Shown here piece by piece: positions 9,035-16,764 of a stretch of DNA of 64,000 nucleotides. The stretch comes from Anaerolineae bacterium (lineage in GTDB: Bacteria; Chloroflexota; Anaerolineae; Aggregatilineales; Phototrophicaceae), in the NCBI GenBank assembly GCA_017303635.1, contig JAFLCG010000009.1:62001-126000 (forward strand), given 5' to 3'. Each line of letters starts with the position of its first letter. Within the stretch, counting starts at the first letter, position 1. The notes below the pieces were generated by a model. It did no database searches. It was not told the DNA's origin and was given only the letters and a program-made list of their open reading frames with translations. Made by a program: the position numbers and the translations under genes.

Positions 9035-9739
9035 CTAAATCGTAAGTTGTCCGGCTTCCAACAACTGAAGAGCTTCCCGTGCAGCAGATTGCGCGGCAGC
9101 TTGTTTACTCTTACCAGTACCGTGTGCAACTGCCTTATCCCCGATAAGGACAGCAACCACAAATTCTTTGCGATGATCTGGTCCACTTTCGGAGATGGTG
9201 CGATAAGCAGGAGTTAGGTTATGTTCGGCCTGGCTCCATTCCTGCAAAAGACTACGTGCATCTTTATCTCGAGACTCGGCCATCACTTGTTCCAGCATGA
9301 CATCAACACGATCCGAGATGAAATCGCGAACAACATTGATCCCACCATCGAGATACATCGCTCCGACTAATGCCTCAAATGCAGCGCAGACATTCGTGAT
9401 ACGAGTACGTCCCCCGCTTGCCTCTTCCCCGCGCCCCATCCGTAAAGCCTGACCCAATTGAATATCTGCGCCCAGTTCCGCTAGAGATTCGGTTCGTACC
9501 AATGCCGCTCTAAGGCGAGTCATATCACCCTCTGGCATCTGTGGATAACGACGAAATAGCATGTCCCCTACCAGGAAATCCAAGACAGCATCGCCCAAAA
9601 ACTCCAGACGTTCGTTATCAGCACCTCCACCCACACCACTATATTCATTTAGATAGGAACGATGCGTTAAGGCCTGCTCAAGTAAGGCAGGATCGGCAAA
9701 ATGATATTCAATACTTGTTTGGATTTGATGGATATTCAT
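9035..9739 (-). CDS. rnc: Ribonuclease III
   Basis: 234 residues, the normal length for bacterial RNase III, which cuts double-stranded RNA in rRNA and mRNA processing. The signature NERLEFLGDAVL (42-53) gives Glu43, Glu46 and Asp50. A C-terminal double-stranded RNA-binding domain covers about 160-230 (FVVAVLIG, then SKQAAAQSAAREAL). The second metal motif, usually DxxEA, reads AAFEAL here: Glu122 is kept but the Asp is Ala119. I chose ATG 9739, four bases beyond the fabF stop; a TTG five codons upstream would overlap fabF. The gene follows fabF, the usual fabF-rnc order, though no acpP lies beside them. Confidence 0.93.
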   Translation of the reverse strand: MNIHQIQTSIEYHFADPALLEQALTHRSYLNEYSGVGGGADNERLEFLGDAVLDFLVGDMLFRRYPQMPEGDMTRLRAALVRTESLAELGADIQLGQALRMGRGEEASGGRTRITNVCAAFEALVGAMYLDGGINVVRDFISDRVDVMLEQVMAESRDKDARSLLQEWSQAEHNLTPAYRTISESGPDHRKEFVVAVLIGDKAVAHGTGKSKQAAAQSAAREALQLLEAGQLTI

Positions 9740-9743
9740 AGTC

Positions 9744-10988
9744 CTACTGTACAAAGCGCTTGAATATCAACGATACGTTATGCCCGCCAAAACCAAAGGA
9801 ATTACTCATCACACAATCAATTTGCAGCTTCCGGGCTGTATTGGGCACGTAGTCAAGATCGCATTCCGGATCAGGTTCAGAGAGGTTGATTGTTGGTGGC
9901 GCGATACAATCTCGAATCGCCAGCAAGCTAAATACAGCCTCCAGCGCAGCTGTCGCTCCCATACCATGTCCGGTCATGCTCTTGGTAGAACTCATCGGAA
10001 CCCTGTAAGCATGTTCACCAAAGACTGCTTTAATCGCTTTGGTTTCCATCACATCATTAAGGGCAGTTGCCGTACCGTGTGCATTAATGTAATCAATGTC
10101 GGCAGGCTGCAAGCCCGCATCAGACAAAGCTTGACGCACAGCTAGAATCGCCCCTTTAGCTTCCGGATCAGGCGCTGTGATGTGAAAAGCATCAGAGGTA
10201 GACCCGTAGCCAACAATCTCGCCATAGATTGTTGCATTACGCTGTTGTGCGTGCTCAAGTGTCTCCAGCACAAGTGCAGCTGCCCCTTCACTAAATATCA
10301 ACCCAGTACGGTATTTATCGAAGGGCCGCGACGCTGTATGCGGCGAAGCATTCTCACGCGAACAAGCCCCCACACGGTCGAAAGCCGCAATTCCGATTGG
10401 AATAATCGGGGCTTCTCCACCGCCGGCGATGACCTGGTCAAGGCGTCCCATACGAATTAGATCAAACGCATGACCAATACAATCTGCGCCAGTGGCACAA
10501 GCAGAAACGGGGACGTATGATGGCCCCATGGTACCAAACTCGATACTCACATGATCGCTGCCACCATTGACCATGAGCATAGGAATGCCGAATGGAGTAA
10601 TACGACGTGGATCTTTAGTTTCAAAAAGAACTTGAGCCTGTTCGTAATAGCTTTCCACGCCACCGACTGCAGAGCCAAGTATAGCGCCGCTCCGGTGCCG
10701 ATTAGCATCCGTAACAGTAAAACCTGCCTGCTCCGCCGCTTCTTTAGCCGCGGCCAGAATAAACTGCTGAAACCGGTCTCGCCGACGAACTTCCTTTGCA
10801 GGCATGACCGTTGCCGGATCCCAATCTTTGACTTCGGCGGCAATCTGAACCAACAAATCCGATGCATTGAAATGGGTAATCGGACCAGCCCCACTCCGCC
10901 CTTCTTTGATTGCTGTCCATGTTTGTTCGACGGTATGACCAAGCGGACTGATCGCCCCCATACCCGTAATAACAACTCGTTTTGTCAT
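9744..10988 (-). CDS. fabF: 3-oxoacyl-[acyl-carrier-protein] synthase II
   Basis: 414 residues of the thiolase-fold ketosynthase family. It elongates acyl-ACP with malonyl-ACP in fatty acid synthesis. The catalytic Cys is Cys164 in SACATGADC. The two active-site histidines are in NAHGTATALND and SMTGHGMGATAALEAV, and the C-terminal NSFGFGGHNVSL loop is present. The start chosen is ATG 10988 (MTKRVVITGMG), which has AGGAGC 8 bases upstream; the frame is open for 21 further codons but those are not conserved-looking. The gene precedes rnc by 4 bases and is probably co-transcribed with it. A FabB-type identity is less likely, judging by the FabF-like N terminus. Confidence 0.95.
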   Translation of the reverse strand: MTKRVVITGMGAISPLGHTVEQTWTAIKEGRSGAGPITHFNASDLLVQIAAEVKDWDPATVMPAKEVRRRDRFQQFILAAAKEAAEQAGFTVTDANRHRSGAILGSAVGGVESYYEQAQVLFETKDPRRITPFGIPMLMVNGGSDHVSIEFGTMGPSYVPVSACATGADCIGHAFDLIRMGRLDQVIAGGGEAPIIPIGIAAFDRVGACSRENASPHTASRPFDKYRTGLIFSEGAAALVLETLEHAQQRNATIYGEIVGYGSTSDAFHITAPDPEAKGAILAVRQALSDAGLQPADIDYINAHGTATALNDVMETKAIKAVFGEHAYRVPMSSTKSMTGHGMGATAALEAVFSLLAIRDCIAPPTINLSEPDPECDLDYVPNTARKLQIDCVMSNSFGFGGHNVSLIFKRFVQ

Positions 10989-11136
10989 CAGAACAGCTCC
11001 TGTAGCCGGGAAACTTCTCTTATACCCGACCGGGGCGCGGAAATAAGGCAACTATTCCACAAAACATCCCGGAAGCGTGTTTTTACCATAGCGTATGGTC
11101 AAAAACCAGACTACTGCCAACCTAGTTGTATCCAAA

Positions 11137-11865
11137 TCACTTGGAAGATCGATCCTGTGGACCTGGGATGTAATGACCCTCAACCCAAACCTCACGATCT
11201 GGTCGAATATCTTTCTTCCATACAGGGACTATCTCTTTGAGGCGATCAATGCCGAAGCGAGCAGCTTCAAAACAACCTTCATCCCTATGGCCTGCGGAAC
11301 AGGCAATGAGTATTGTATTTTGTCCAACTTCCAGTCTGCCTACGCGCTGGACAATAGCAATTCCCTGCACTAACGGCCATTGATTCCGGATTTCACTCGC
11401 GACTTGTTTCATCCGAGCAATAGCCATTGGTTCATAAGCTTCATATTCCAGAAACTTCGTTTGAGAAGCCTGTCCTCCACGAGTTGTTTGGCCGCGAACC
11501 ATGCCACTAAACAGACAAACTGCACCAGTTTCGGGAACCGTTATGGCAGCGATTAACTTATCCATGTCCACAGGAGAGTCTGCCAAGCGATATATTTCAG
11601 GATACAGCCCATCACCACCACTGACCGGCGGAAAAAAAGCCACAATATCCTTATCTTTAACTGCATCTTCCGGAAAAGCGAATTCTTCATTCACCGCTGC
11701 AATAGCCACCCTTAAATTAGGTGTGATTTGCGGAAAGCGGCTTGACAATTCCTCGCGCAAGTCAGCAACTGAGATCTCATCACGTCTGAATTCCAGAATG
11801 ACTGAAGCAAATCCAGCCAAGTCCTTCAATGTAGCGAAGAATAGTACGGTAACCTGCATAGTCAT
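11137..11865 (-). CDS. moaDE: MoaD-MoaE fusion (molybdopterin synthase, both subunits)
   Basis: 242 residues. Residues 1-85 are a ubiquitin-like MoaD (VTVLFFATLKDLAG to FFPPVSGG), and residues 90-235 are MoaE (GAVCLFSGMVRG, FLEYEAYEPMA, IVQRVGRLEVGQ, CFEAARFGIDRLKEIVPVWK). Together they insert two sulfurs into precursor Z to give molybdopterin. The MoaD di-glycine that must become a thiocarboxylate is internal (Gly83-Gly84), as in mycobacterial MoaX, which is cleaved after this motif; cleavage here is inferred. The ATG overlaps the moaC stop in an ATGA, so the two are translationally coupled and this start is secure. Confidence 0.93.
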   Translation of the reverse strand: MTMQVTVLFFATLKDLAGFASVILEFRRDEISVADLREELSSRFPQITPNLRVAIAAVNEEFAFPEDAVKDKDIVAFFPPVSGGDGLYPEIYRLADSPVDMDKLIAAITVPETGAVCLFSGMVRGQTTRGGQASQTKFLEYEAYEPMAIARMKQVASEIRNQWPLVQGIAIVQRVGRLEVGQNTILIACSAGHRDEGCFEAARFGIDRLKEIVPVWKKDIRPDREVWVEGHYIPGPQDRSSK

Positions 11866-12344
11866 TCCTCTAGAACGTAATCGCCATGGATTCCGCCATG
11901 TTTTTCGAGCAACCGGACGCCTTCAATCCGCATAGAACGATCTACAGCCTTAGCCATATCATAAATTGTGAGTGCTGCAATCGTCACAGCCGTCAAGGCT
12001 TCCATTTCCACGCCTGTCTTGCCTATCGTTCGCGTGCTCGCCTTGATGTGCACAGCACTGCGCGATTCATCCAATGACAATGCCACGTCGATGTGACTTA
12101 AAGCTATCGGATGGCAAAGAGGAATCAAATCGGATGTATGTTTTGCTCCCATAATCCCGGCAATACGGGCAATGGTCAGTACATCGCCTTTCTTGATGCT
12201 CCCTTCCCGAATCAATTGCAGTGTCTGTGCTTGCATGACAATCCATCCATCGGCTACGGCCAGACGTTCACTCTCAGGCTTTGCACCTACATCCACCATA
12301 CGGGCACTACCATCATCCGCTATATGGGTCAATTGTTCGCTCAT
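11862..12344 (-). CDS. moaC: Cyclic pyranopterin monophosphate synthase
   Basis: 160 residues. MoaC converts the MoaA product to cyclic pyranopterin monophosphate (precursor Z) in molybdenum cofactor synthesis. Family motifs are GSARMVDVGAKP at the start, KKGDVLTIARIAGIMGAK, TSDLIPLCHPI, and TGVEMEALTAV with YDMAKAVDR near the end. I chose ATG 12344 because GAGGTG sits 5 bases upstream; a TTG five codons earlier is in frame but lacks a binding site. It is the first gene of a moaC-moaDE pair, divergent from ftsY. moeA for the later insertion step is 12 kb away, and no moaA or moaB is in the window. Confidence 0.95.
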   Translation of the reverse strand: MSEQLTHIADDGSARMVDVGAKPESERLAVADGWIVMQAQTLQLIREGSIKKGDVLTIARIAGIMGAKHTSDLIPLCHPIALSHIDVALSLDESRSAVHIKASTRTIGKTGVEMEALTAVTIAALTIYDMAKAVDRSMRIEGVRLLEKHGGIHGDYVLEE

Positions 12345-12431
12345 AGGCACCTCGCTCAAGGGTTTAATTGTACCTCGGCTTCGGCTATACTGACCGGGGT
12401 CAAATTGAACTTTTCAGGAGCAGCTTTCACT

Positions 12432-13340
12432 TTGGGACTCTTTGGAAATGGACTGGCTCGGACACGCCAATCAATCTTTGGTCGCATCGCCCAACTTGTA
12501 GGCAACACCGAGATTGAGAACGATACATGGGATGACATCGAGTCAGTTCTGGTACAAGCTGATGTGGGCGTCAACACAACACGAAAAATCATTGAGGATA
12601 TGCGCGCCCGTATCCGCCGTGAAGGCATCACGCAGGCTTCTGAAGTCCTGCGTATCCTGAAAGAAAGCCTACGTTCTTTCCTAGACTCTCCGCCACAGCC
12701 CAACATTACAGGCCGCCCACTGTCTGTTATCCTGATTGTCGGTGTAAATGGCTCAGGCAAGACTACATCGATTGCCAAGCTGGCCTTCCGCTATAGCGGT
12801 GTAGGACATAATGTCATGCTGGCAGCCGGGGATACTTTCCGCGCCGCCGCCATTGATCAGCTAAAAATGTGGGGAGAGCGCGTAGAGGTCCCTGTCATTG
12901 CAAATCAGCCGGGAGCCGATCCTGCAGCAGTTACATTTGATGCGATCAACGCAGCCAAAGCACGCAACTGCGACCTACTCATCATTGATACCGCAGGTCG
13001 TTTGCACACCAACTACAACCTGATGGAAGAACTTGCAAAAGTCCGGAATGTCATCCGAAAGAGTATTCCAGACGCACCACACGAAGTCTGGCTGGTTCTG
13101 GATGGCACTACAGGTCAAAACGCCCTTCAACAGGCCGAAAAATTTCGAGAGATGGTTGATGTTACTGGGGTAATCGTCACCAAACTTGATGGATCGGCCA
13201 AGGGCGGCATGATCTTCTCCATCATCAACGACTTAAAGCTGCCTATCCAATTCGTCGGTTTAGGTGAAGGGCTTCGAAATATGGTGCCCTTCGATCCTGA
13301 TCTGTATGTTGCCAGCTTGTTTGAAGACACAGAAGCTTAG
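12432..13340 (+). CDS. ftsY: Signal recognition particle receptor FtsY
   Basis: About 302 residues of NG-domain SRP GTPase. FtsY docks the SRP-ribosome complex at the membrane. The P-loop is GVNGSGKTTSIAKLA, followed by DTFRAAAIDQL, DTAGRLH, TKLDGSAKGG and GLGEGLRNMVPFD. There is no acidic A domain, as in many compact FtsYs. The frame is open far upstream, but homology begins at LGLFGNGLARTRQSIF, so I chose TTG 12432, which has AGGAG 11 bases upstream and gives the usual MGLF N terminus. Ffh is excluded because there is no methionine-rich M domain. prfB follows after 72 bases, probably in the same transcript. Confidence 0.93.
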   Translation: MGLFGNGLARTRQSIFGRIAQLVGNTEIENDTWDDIESVLVQADVGVNTTRKIIEDMRARIRREGITQASEVLRILKESLRSFLDSPPQPNITGRPLSVILIVGVNGSGKTTSIAKLAFRYSGVGHNVMLAAGDTFRAAAIDQLKMWGERVEVPVIANQPGADPAAVTFDAINAAKARNCDLLIIDTAGRLHTNYNLMEELAKVRNVIRKSIPDAPHEVWLVLDGTTGQNALQQAEKFREMVDVTGVIVTKLDGSAKGGMIFSIINDLKLPIQFVGLGEGLRNMVPFDPDLYVASLFEDTEA

Positions 13341-13412
13341 GCACAATTTCAACACTGATTGATACGGATTACCGATTCATTCAACTGCTAAAAACCGAGG
13401 GTAGATCAGGGA

Positions 13413-14492
13413 ATGGAACAGTTTGTCAGCCTCTTAAAGCCAATGAAAGACCGCATTGACGGTTTGATGTCGCAACTTGACATTAATGGCAAACTCCATC
13501 GCGTTGAATTCCTTGAAACCGAGGCAAGTACCCCTGATTTCTGGAACAACCCAGATCAGGCACGACAAATCAATCAAGAGATGGCGCGCTTAAAAGACGA
13601 AGTGAATCGGTGGCAGACTCTAGCTGATCGCATTAATGATGCGCTGGAATTGGCTTCGCTCGACGATACCAGCTTGCAAGATGAACTGGCATTAGAGATC
13701 AATGATCTGAGTAACCACGTAGATCGCTTTGCTCTACAAGCGCTCCTTTCCGGACCCTATGACCGAGAAGATGCTATTTTTGCAGTCCATGCCGGTGCTG
13801 GAGGGACTGATTCGCAAGATTGGGCGCTCATGCTGGAACGCATGTACCTCCGTTGGGCTGACCAAAACGGCTACAAAGTAGAGTTGGTCGAACGGAGTGA
13901 AGGAGAAGAAGCGGGCATCAAAAGTGCAATGTATAGCATTCGAGGTGAATACGCTTACGGTTATCTGCAAAGTGAAGCAGGAGTACATCGACTTGTCCGG
14001 CTTAGCCCTTTCGATGCTGCCCACCGTCGACACACCTCCTTTACAAAAGTAGAAATCTGGCCAGATATTCAGGGCCAGATCGATGTCGAGATCAATGAAA
14101 AGGATCTGCGGATTGATACCTATCGGGCTAGCGGTGCCGGGGGTCAGAACGTTCAAAAGAACGACAATGCCATTCGTATCACTTATCTTCCCTTAAATCT
14201 AGTGGTTCAGTGCCAGAATGAACGCAGTCAGAAGCAGAACCGTGAACGCGCTATGCAGATTCTGAAAGCGCGTTTATTTGAGTTTGAGCGACGCAAACAA
14301 CAAGAACAACTAGCAGAACTCAAAGGTGAAAATGTAGATGCAGGTTGGGGTAATCAGATTCGTTCTTACGTCCTACACCCCTATCAACTCGTAAAGGATC
14401 ACCGTACCGAACATGAAACCGGAAATACGGGTGCCGTGCTAGATGGACGATTGAATGAGTTTATGGATGCGTATCTCCGAACAAAGGTATAA
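13413..14492 (+). CDS. prfB: Peptide chain release factor 2, without programmed frameshift
   Basis: 359 residues. RF2 ends translation at UGA and UAA. The stop-codon-reading tripeptide SPF is at 198-200 (RLSPFDAAHRRHTSF), and the catalytic GGQ at 243-245 (ASGAGGQNVQKND). RF1 would have PxT and is excluded. Many bacteria control RF2 by a +1 frameshift at CUU UGA C near codon 25. Here the same place reads CTT GAC in frame (13476-13481, Leu22-Asp23), so the gene is one uninterrupted frame and that feedback control is absent. The start is ATG 13413; AGATCAGGGA upstream is a modest binding site. Confidence 0.95.
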   Translation: MEQFVSLLKPMKDRIDGLMSQLDINGKLHRVEFLETEASTPDFWNNPDQARQINQEMARLKDEVNRWQTLADRINDALELASLDDTSLQDELALEINDLSNHVDRFALQALLSGPYDREDAIFAVHAGAGGTDSQDWALMLERMYLRWADQNGYKVELVERSEGEEAGIKSAMYSIRGEYAYGYLQSEAGVHRLVRLSPFDAAHRRHTSFTKVEIWPDIQGQIDVEINEKDLRIDTYRASGAGGQNVQKNDNAIRITYLPLNLVVQCQNERSQKQNRERAMQILKARLFEFERRKQQEQLAELKGENVDAGWGNQIRSYVLHPYQLVKDHRTEHETGNTGAVLDGRLNEFMDAYLRTKV

Positions 14493-14592
14493 GCCAAGTC
14501 TACATGAGCATTGAGGGAGTAGCTGTCAGTTACGGCGTCTCCAGCGTCCATGACAATAAACGACTTTGATGTTAACACCGCCATAATGGATT

Positions 14593-14616
14593 TTGCGGCG
14601 GCGACGGCGGCGGTGG
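14593..14616. repeat. GGC-rich 24-base dispersed repeat, copy 1
   Basis: The block starts TTGCGGCGGCGACGG and continues as GGC triplets. Copy 2 lies at 47716-47739, differing at two positions. On the minus strand both copies can be read as a PPPPxPPQ peptide preceded by LQI. Both are in intergenic regions downstream of a plus-strand gene and upstream of a hairpin of the same family. Low-complexity coincidence is possible. Confidence 0.5.
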
Positions 14617-14713
14617 TTGGATCTGAAGTGCATGTACCCTTCGGACCGGACAGCAAAAATCATCCTAAGCGAGTAATCGTAACATATGGTAGTCCATATA
14701 AAGTATAACCAAG

Positions 14714-14757
14714 ATCGGATGCAAAAGCGGAACATATGTTCCGCTTTTGCATCCGAT
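14714..14757. terminator. Perfect 44-base palindrome, terminator-like
   Basis: The two halves are exact reverse complements, centred on CATATG. The core GGAACATATGTTCC is flanked by AAAAGC on the left and GCTTTT on the right. It lies 221 bases after the prfB stop and 52 before the HD gene. Strong symmetry with A and T tracts suggests a bidirectional terminator for the ftsY-prfB transcript. A dimeric repressor operator is an alternative, since there is no long T run outside the stem. Confidence 0.6.
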
Positions 14758-14809
14758 TCACTAACAGTATATTCAGATAGCATCAGCCACCACACGAACT
14801 GAGGTCAGC

Positions 14810-15382
14810 ATGGAACGCAAAACTGCGTGGGATATTATTTGTGAATATGTCCAATCCGACAGTTTACGAAAGCATATGTTAGCTGTTGAAATCGCCATGA
14901 GAGCCTATGCACGGCACTACGGTGAAGATGAAGACAGTTGGGGTTTAGTTGGATTGCTCCATGACTTTGACTGGGAAATCCATCCCACACTGGAACAACA
15001 CCCTATGCATGGCGCTCCCATACTCCGCGAGCGAGGACTGAGCGAAGAAGATATTCGTACAATCCTCAGCCATGGGCCGCTGGCTGCTAACGACCGTACA
15101 ACTATGAGAGACAAAGCCTTATTCGCAGTAGATGAGCTGACCGGACTCATCACGGCAGCAGCGCTCGTGCGTCCCTCAAAAAATGTACGTGATGTTGAAG
15201 TTCAGTCCATTCGCAAAAAATGGAAGGATAAGGCATTTGCTCGGGGGGTGAATAGAGAAGATGTGGAAAACGGCGCAGCGGCGTTAGGTGTCGATCTATG
15301 GGAGTTTCATATTCCCTTGGTGCTCAGAGCGATGCAGGATCAGGCTGCCATTTTGGGATTAGACGGAAGCCTTGCTGGATAG
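14810..15382 (+). CDS. HD-domain phosphohydrolase-like protein
   Basis: 190 residues, cytoplasmic. The HD metal motif is visible as MLAVEIAMRAYARH, then GLLHDFDWEIHP, IRTILSHG and the distal Asp of LFAVDELTGLI, the order of an HD-superfamily hydrolase. Proteins of this size and motif spacing are usually annotated as HDIG-type hydrolases of unknown substrate. Start ATG 14810 has GAGGTC 5 bases upstream. The TAG stop is inside a strong hairpin shared with the convergent L,D-transpeptidase gene. The substrate cannot be deduced from context. Confidence 0.8.
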   Translation: MERKTAWDIICEYVQSDSLRKHMLAVEIAMRAYARHYGEDEDSWGLVGLLHDFDWEIHPTLEQHPMHGAPILRERGLSEEDIRTILSHGPLAANDRTTMRDKALFAVDELTGLITAAALVRPSKNVRDVEVQSIRKKWKDKAFARGVNREDVENGAAALGVDLWEFHIPLVLRAMQDQAAILGLDGSLAG

Positions 15383-15414
15383 GCACACATCAACTGAGTT
15401 GATGTGTGCCTATC
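15378..15414. terminator. Bidirectional hairpin between convergent genes
   Basis: A perfect 17-bp stem with a TGA loop. It contains the TAG stop of the HD gene (15380-15382) and ends 12 bases before the stop of the minus-strand transpeptidase gene, so it can terminate both transcripts. It has no T run, which makes an mRNA 3'-end stabiliser or attenuated terminator possible. Confidence 0.7.
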
Positions 15415-15425
15415 TCGCTTCCTTA

Positions 15426-16502
15426 TTACCACTTCACGTGAACTGGCGTGCCGACCTCAGCAAAGCTGTAGAACCATTCCGCTTCAGGGGTCGGCAGATT
15501 TACGCATCCATGGCTCATAGGATTGCCAAAGTTATTGTGCCAGTAGGTCCCGTGAAGGGCATATCCCTGGTAGAAGTACATGACATAAGGCACATCAGTC
15601 AGGTAATAGCCAGGACCACTCATCGTCTGGGCAGCGTACTTCACATAAATACGATAGTCTCCCAAAACGGTTGGTGTGGCAGGCAACCCAGTCGATGAAA
15701 GAACGGAGCGAACCAACTGACCGTTATCAAAAGCATAGGTCATCTGATCGCTAAGGTCCACAACAATTTGCTTTCCTGTGGTAATGGTTGGTGCAGGAAT
15801 TTCTCCTGGGACATCCGTAGTAGAGCCTCCTGCAGTAGCATTGCTTACTGGAATAGTCAGCGATTGCCCAGCATAAATCTGATTTGGATTAGAAATACCG
15901 TTCATGCCGGCAATACTAGACCACGGAACACCAAAGCGCTGTGCAATCCGTGAAAGATGATCACCGCGTTGAACTACATAAGTCGTTGTTTCCGCCTGTG
16001 TTGGCACTTCTTGCGAAGTTGATTCTGCCTCAATTGGTGCATCGACATTGACTGTAACTTCTGGCACTTCAACCGGATCACCTGAAGACCCCGTTTCCCA
16101 AACCGTTAATTCTTGTCCCCGGTAAATCAAGTCCGGGTTCGTGATCTGGTTGATCTGCATAATCTGTTCCAGAGTCATTCCATGACGTTCGGCAATGAGC
16201 CGCAGAGTGTCCCCTGATGCAACCGTTACCTTGATTGGATTACCCGCTACTAGCGGATTCTCGACCGTAGCGCCCTCCGTCACAAAACCAGGTATGACCA
16301 ATACTTGACCGGCAAATATCCGGGCAGGATCAGTAATGTTATTGGCTTCAGCCAGAGCAGCCGTAGTAATACCAAAACGCAGCGCTATACGAAAGAGATT
16401 ATCGCCGCGCTGCACTGTATAGCTTTCCTGAGCAAAGGTCGCAACCGGAACAAGCAACATCGCCATCAAGAAGCAAATTGACACCCATTTAGTTTTATAC
16501 AT
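15426..16502 (-). CDS. Secreted L,D-transpeptidase with three LysM domains
   Basis: About 358 residues. A signal peptide (MYKTKW, hydrophobic core, cleavage near TFA-QE) sends it out of the cell. Three LysM peptidoglycan-binding repeats follow, beginning YTVQRGDNLFRIA, VTVASGDTLRLIA and YVVQRGDHLSRIA. After a Pro/Thr linker comes a YkuD catalytic domain whose active site is HGTYWHNNFG then MSHGCVNL, with Cys as nucleophile. It probably forms 3-3 crosslinks in, or attaches proteins to, peptidoglycan. I chose ATG 16502; an ATG at 16514 and a further one at 16550 add residues before the signal peptide. It is divergent from the propeller gene and faces the HD gene. Confidence 0.9.
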   Translation of the reverse strand: MYKTKWVSICFLMAMLLVPVATFAQESYTVQRGDNLFRIALRFGITTAALAEANNITDPARIFAGQVLVIPGFVTEGATVENPLVAGNPIKVTVASGDTLRLIAERHGMTLEQIMQINQITNPDLIYRGQELTVWETGSSGDPVEVPEVTVNVDAPIEAESTSQEVPTQAETTTYVVQRGDHLSRIAQRFGVPWSSIAGMNGISNPNQIYAGQSLTIPVSNATAGGSTTDVPGEIPAPTITTGKQIVVDLSDQMTYAFDNGQLVRSVLSSTGLPATPTVLGDYRIYVKYAAQTMSGPGYYLTDVPYVMYFYQGYALHGTYWHNNFGNPMSHGCVNLPTPEAEWFYSFAEVGTPVHVKW

Positions 16503-16764
16503 CTTATCGTACATTCCTTGAATAAGTTGTGATCGATTCCGGCTGTGCATCTAACTTAGCATGACAAGCATTTGTGGTCAATTCGAACGCCTGCGGCTAG
16601 CTGGAAGTGCTCAGTAAAGCCAATGCAAATCAGTCTGCAACCCACAGCACAAACTTACTGTTGTTGCTCCCAATTGCTGGTGACTTCCTTTGACAGTACA
16701 ATGAACCCATGTGAACTTATCCCAAGATGTCCAGACTACTGGACAAAGGCATGGCAGGATATTC

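Larger units (their letters stand above)
14493..14809. other. 317-base intergenic region with GC-rich motif and palindrome
   Basis: No convincing gene is visible between prfB and the HD gene. The stretch holds a GGC-repeat motif at 14593-14616 that recurs with 22 of 24 bases identical at 47716-47739, and a perfect 44-base palindrome at 14714-14757. The rest is plain sequence. Minus-strand open frames here are Arg-rich or Pro-rich products of the GGC repeat and look spurious. The promoter of the HD gene must lie here or upstream, but I see no good -35/-10 pair. Confidence 0.6.

Noticed and set aside
10551..11240. Plus-strand open frame across fabF and its upstream region
   Set aside because: It is antisense to fabF and has no motif or binding site.
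12111..12431. Upstream extension of ftsY to 12111
   Set aside because: The extra sequence lies antisense to moaC and shows no FtsY-like A domain; TTG 12432 has the ribosome site.
14526..14795. Minus-strand frame with a long Arg run
   Set aside because: It is a translation of the GGC repeat and the palindrome; no ribosome site or domain.
16690..16695. TTGACA near 16690 as a promoter for the propeller gene
   Set aside because: No -10 hexamer at 16-18 bases.
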